NCBI GenBank assembly: GCA_023428785.1
Contig: JAEYWU010000124.1
Span: forward strand, 1-26,196
Source of the DNA: Pseudomonadota bacterium
GTDB lineage: Bacteria; Pseudomonadota; Alphaproteobacteria; Caulobacterales; Caulobacteraceae
Direction: 5' to 3'
Length of the DNA stretch: 26,196 nucleotides
The notes under the pieces were generated by a model. That model was not told where the DNA came from. It ran no database searches and saw only the letters and a list, made by a program, of their open reading frames with translations. How positions within the stretch are numbered: position 1 is the stretch's first letter; each line of letters starts with the position of its first letter. Of the stretch, positions 23,563-26,196 are shown one piece after another. A program made the position numbers and the translations under genes.

Positions 23563-24093
23563 ATGCTATTGAATACCACCGCTGTGGCCAAGGCCACGCG
23601 CTCGAAGCCCCGTGCCGCCGTTTTCGCCGGACCCGCGCTGATCCTCACAGCCATCGTGCTGTCCGCCTGCCAGGGGACTGACGAGACGGGCCAGGCCGCT
23701 CCCCCTGTGGTCGAGATCGCGGATCTGACCTGCCGCCCGACACCGAACGGGCGCGACATGACCGCCTGTTTCGCCACCCTGACCGCCGCGACCGACGACC
23801 GCCTGGTCTCGGCCGGCAGCCCGAACGCCGATGACGTGCAAATCCATGAGGTCCACACCGACAACGGCCTGATGGTGATGCGCGAGATGGAGAACGGCCT
23901 GGTCCTGCCGGCCGGGGAGGCGGTTCAGCTGCGTCCCGGCGGCGACCATATGATGGTCATGGGCGTTCACACGCAGCTGGCTGAGGGCGATGTGCTGTCG
24001 CTGGTCCTGACCTTCGAACAGGCGGGCGAGGTCGGGGTGCGCGCCGCCGTCGGCCAGCCTCCGCTGGAAGACGAGGGCGGCGGCCACCACTAG
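23563..24093 (+). CDS. PCu(A)C family periplasmic copper chaperone, lipoprotein
   Basis: The 176-residue protein belongs to the PCu(A)C family, which binds Cu(I) in the periplasm and delivers it, notably to the Cu-A centre of cytochrome oxidase. The copper ligands of the H-x10-M-x22-H-x-M pattern are His95, Met106, His129 and Met131 (DHMMVMG). The leader ends in the lipobox LSAC with Cys36, so it is predicted to be lipidated; the leader is unusually long, with a 20-residue polar start before the hydrophobic core. ATG at 23563 has AGGA about 9 nt upstream. A His-rich end (GGGHH) may add metal binding. It probably forms a pair with the exported protein upstream. Confidence 0.9.
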   Translation: MLLNTTAVAKATRSKPRAAVFAGPALILTAIVLSACQGTDETGQAAPPVVEIADLTCRPTPNGRDMTACFATLTAATDDRLVSAGSPNADDVQIHEVHTDNGLMVMREMENGLVLPAGEAVQLRPGGDHMMVMGVHTQLAEGDVLSLVLTFEQAGEVGVRAAVGQPPLEDEGGGHH

Positions 24094-24105
24094 GCGGCCA
24101 CCGCC
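24093..24105. terminator. hairpin between convergent genes
   Basis: GGCGG (24093-24097), a 3-nt loop and CCGCC (24101-24105) form a tight 5-bp hairpin in the 22-bp gap between the copper chaperone and parE stop codons. It could end transcription in both directions. There is no T-run. Confidence 0.35.
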
Positions 24106-24115
24106 AGGCAGCCGA

Positions 24116-26179
<2,064 letters not shown>

Positions 26180-26196
26180 TCCGCTCAGTCTAGCAG

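Overview
The window reads as chromosomal DNA of a GC-rich alphaproteobacterium, most likely Caulobacteraceae and Brevundimonas- or Caulobacter-like. This rests on strong GC bias at third codon positions, a DUF2336 protein beside a single-domain Hpt protein, a CtrA-like TTAA-N7-GTAA box, the alphaproteobacterial order of the SUF operon, and frequent GTG/TTG starts with 1- or 4-nt gene overlaps. The genus is inferred from sequence recall and was not tested. The content is mostly housekeeping; there are no tRNA or rRNA genes, CRISPR arrays, phage genes or insertion sequences.

Layout. Positions 1-500 hold a doubtful gene fragment at the left edge and a REP-like double hairpin. Positions 501-3523 (minus) hold DUF2336 protein, NAD kinase, Hpt protein and cyclophilin. 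Positions 3659-5181 (plus) hold a class II aldolase/adducin protein coupled to an outer-membrane beta-barrel-like protein. Positions 5254-10111 (plus) hold an RND efflux pair, whose adaptor gene carries an in-frame TAG, followed by a beta-carbonic anhydrase. Positions 10112-10374 are intergenic. A small DUF465-like gene (plus) and a degenerate alpha/beta hydrolase (minus) follow.

Positions 11380-19230 are a ten-gene iron-sulfur cluster operon: IscR-type regulator, group I cysteine desulfurase, sufB, an unrecognised membrane-anchored protein, sufC, sufD, sufS, sufT-like, A-type carrier and a TfoX-N protein. All nine junctions overlap by 1 or 4 nt, so the genes are probably translationally coupled. 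A TTGACC-17-TATCTC promoter overlapped by an IscR-like half-site lies upstream and suggests autoregulation by cluster status.

Positions 19190-22739 (minus) hold a PlsC-type acyltransferase, a diguanylate cyclase and an RhlE-like RNA helicase with its own promoter and a hairpin-containing leader. Positions 23084-24093 (plus) hold a small exported protein and a PCu(A)C copper chaperone lipoprotein. Positions 24116-26179 (minus) hold topoisomerase IV subunit B.

The points most worth checking are the TAG-interrupted efflux adaptor, the unknown gene nested between sufB and sufC, the alpha/beta hydrolase with Gln at the nucleophile position, the CtrA-like and IscR-like sites, and a short Ile/Thr-rich leader-like ORF at 10232-10288. 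I did not find convincing evidence of an entirely new multi-gene system.
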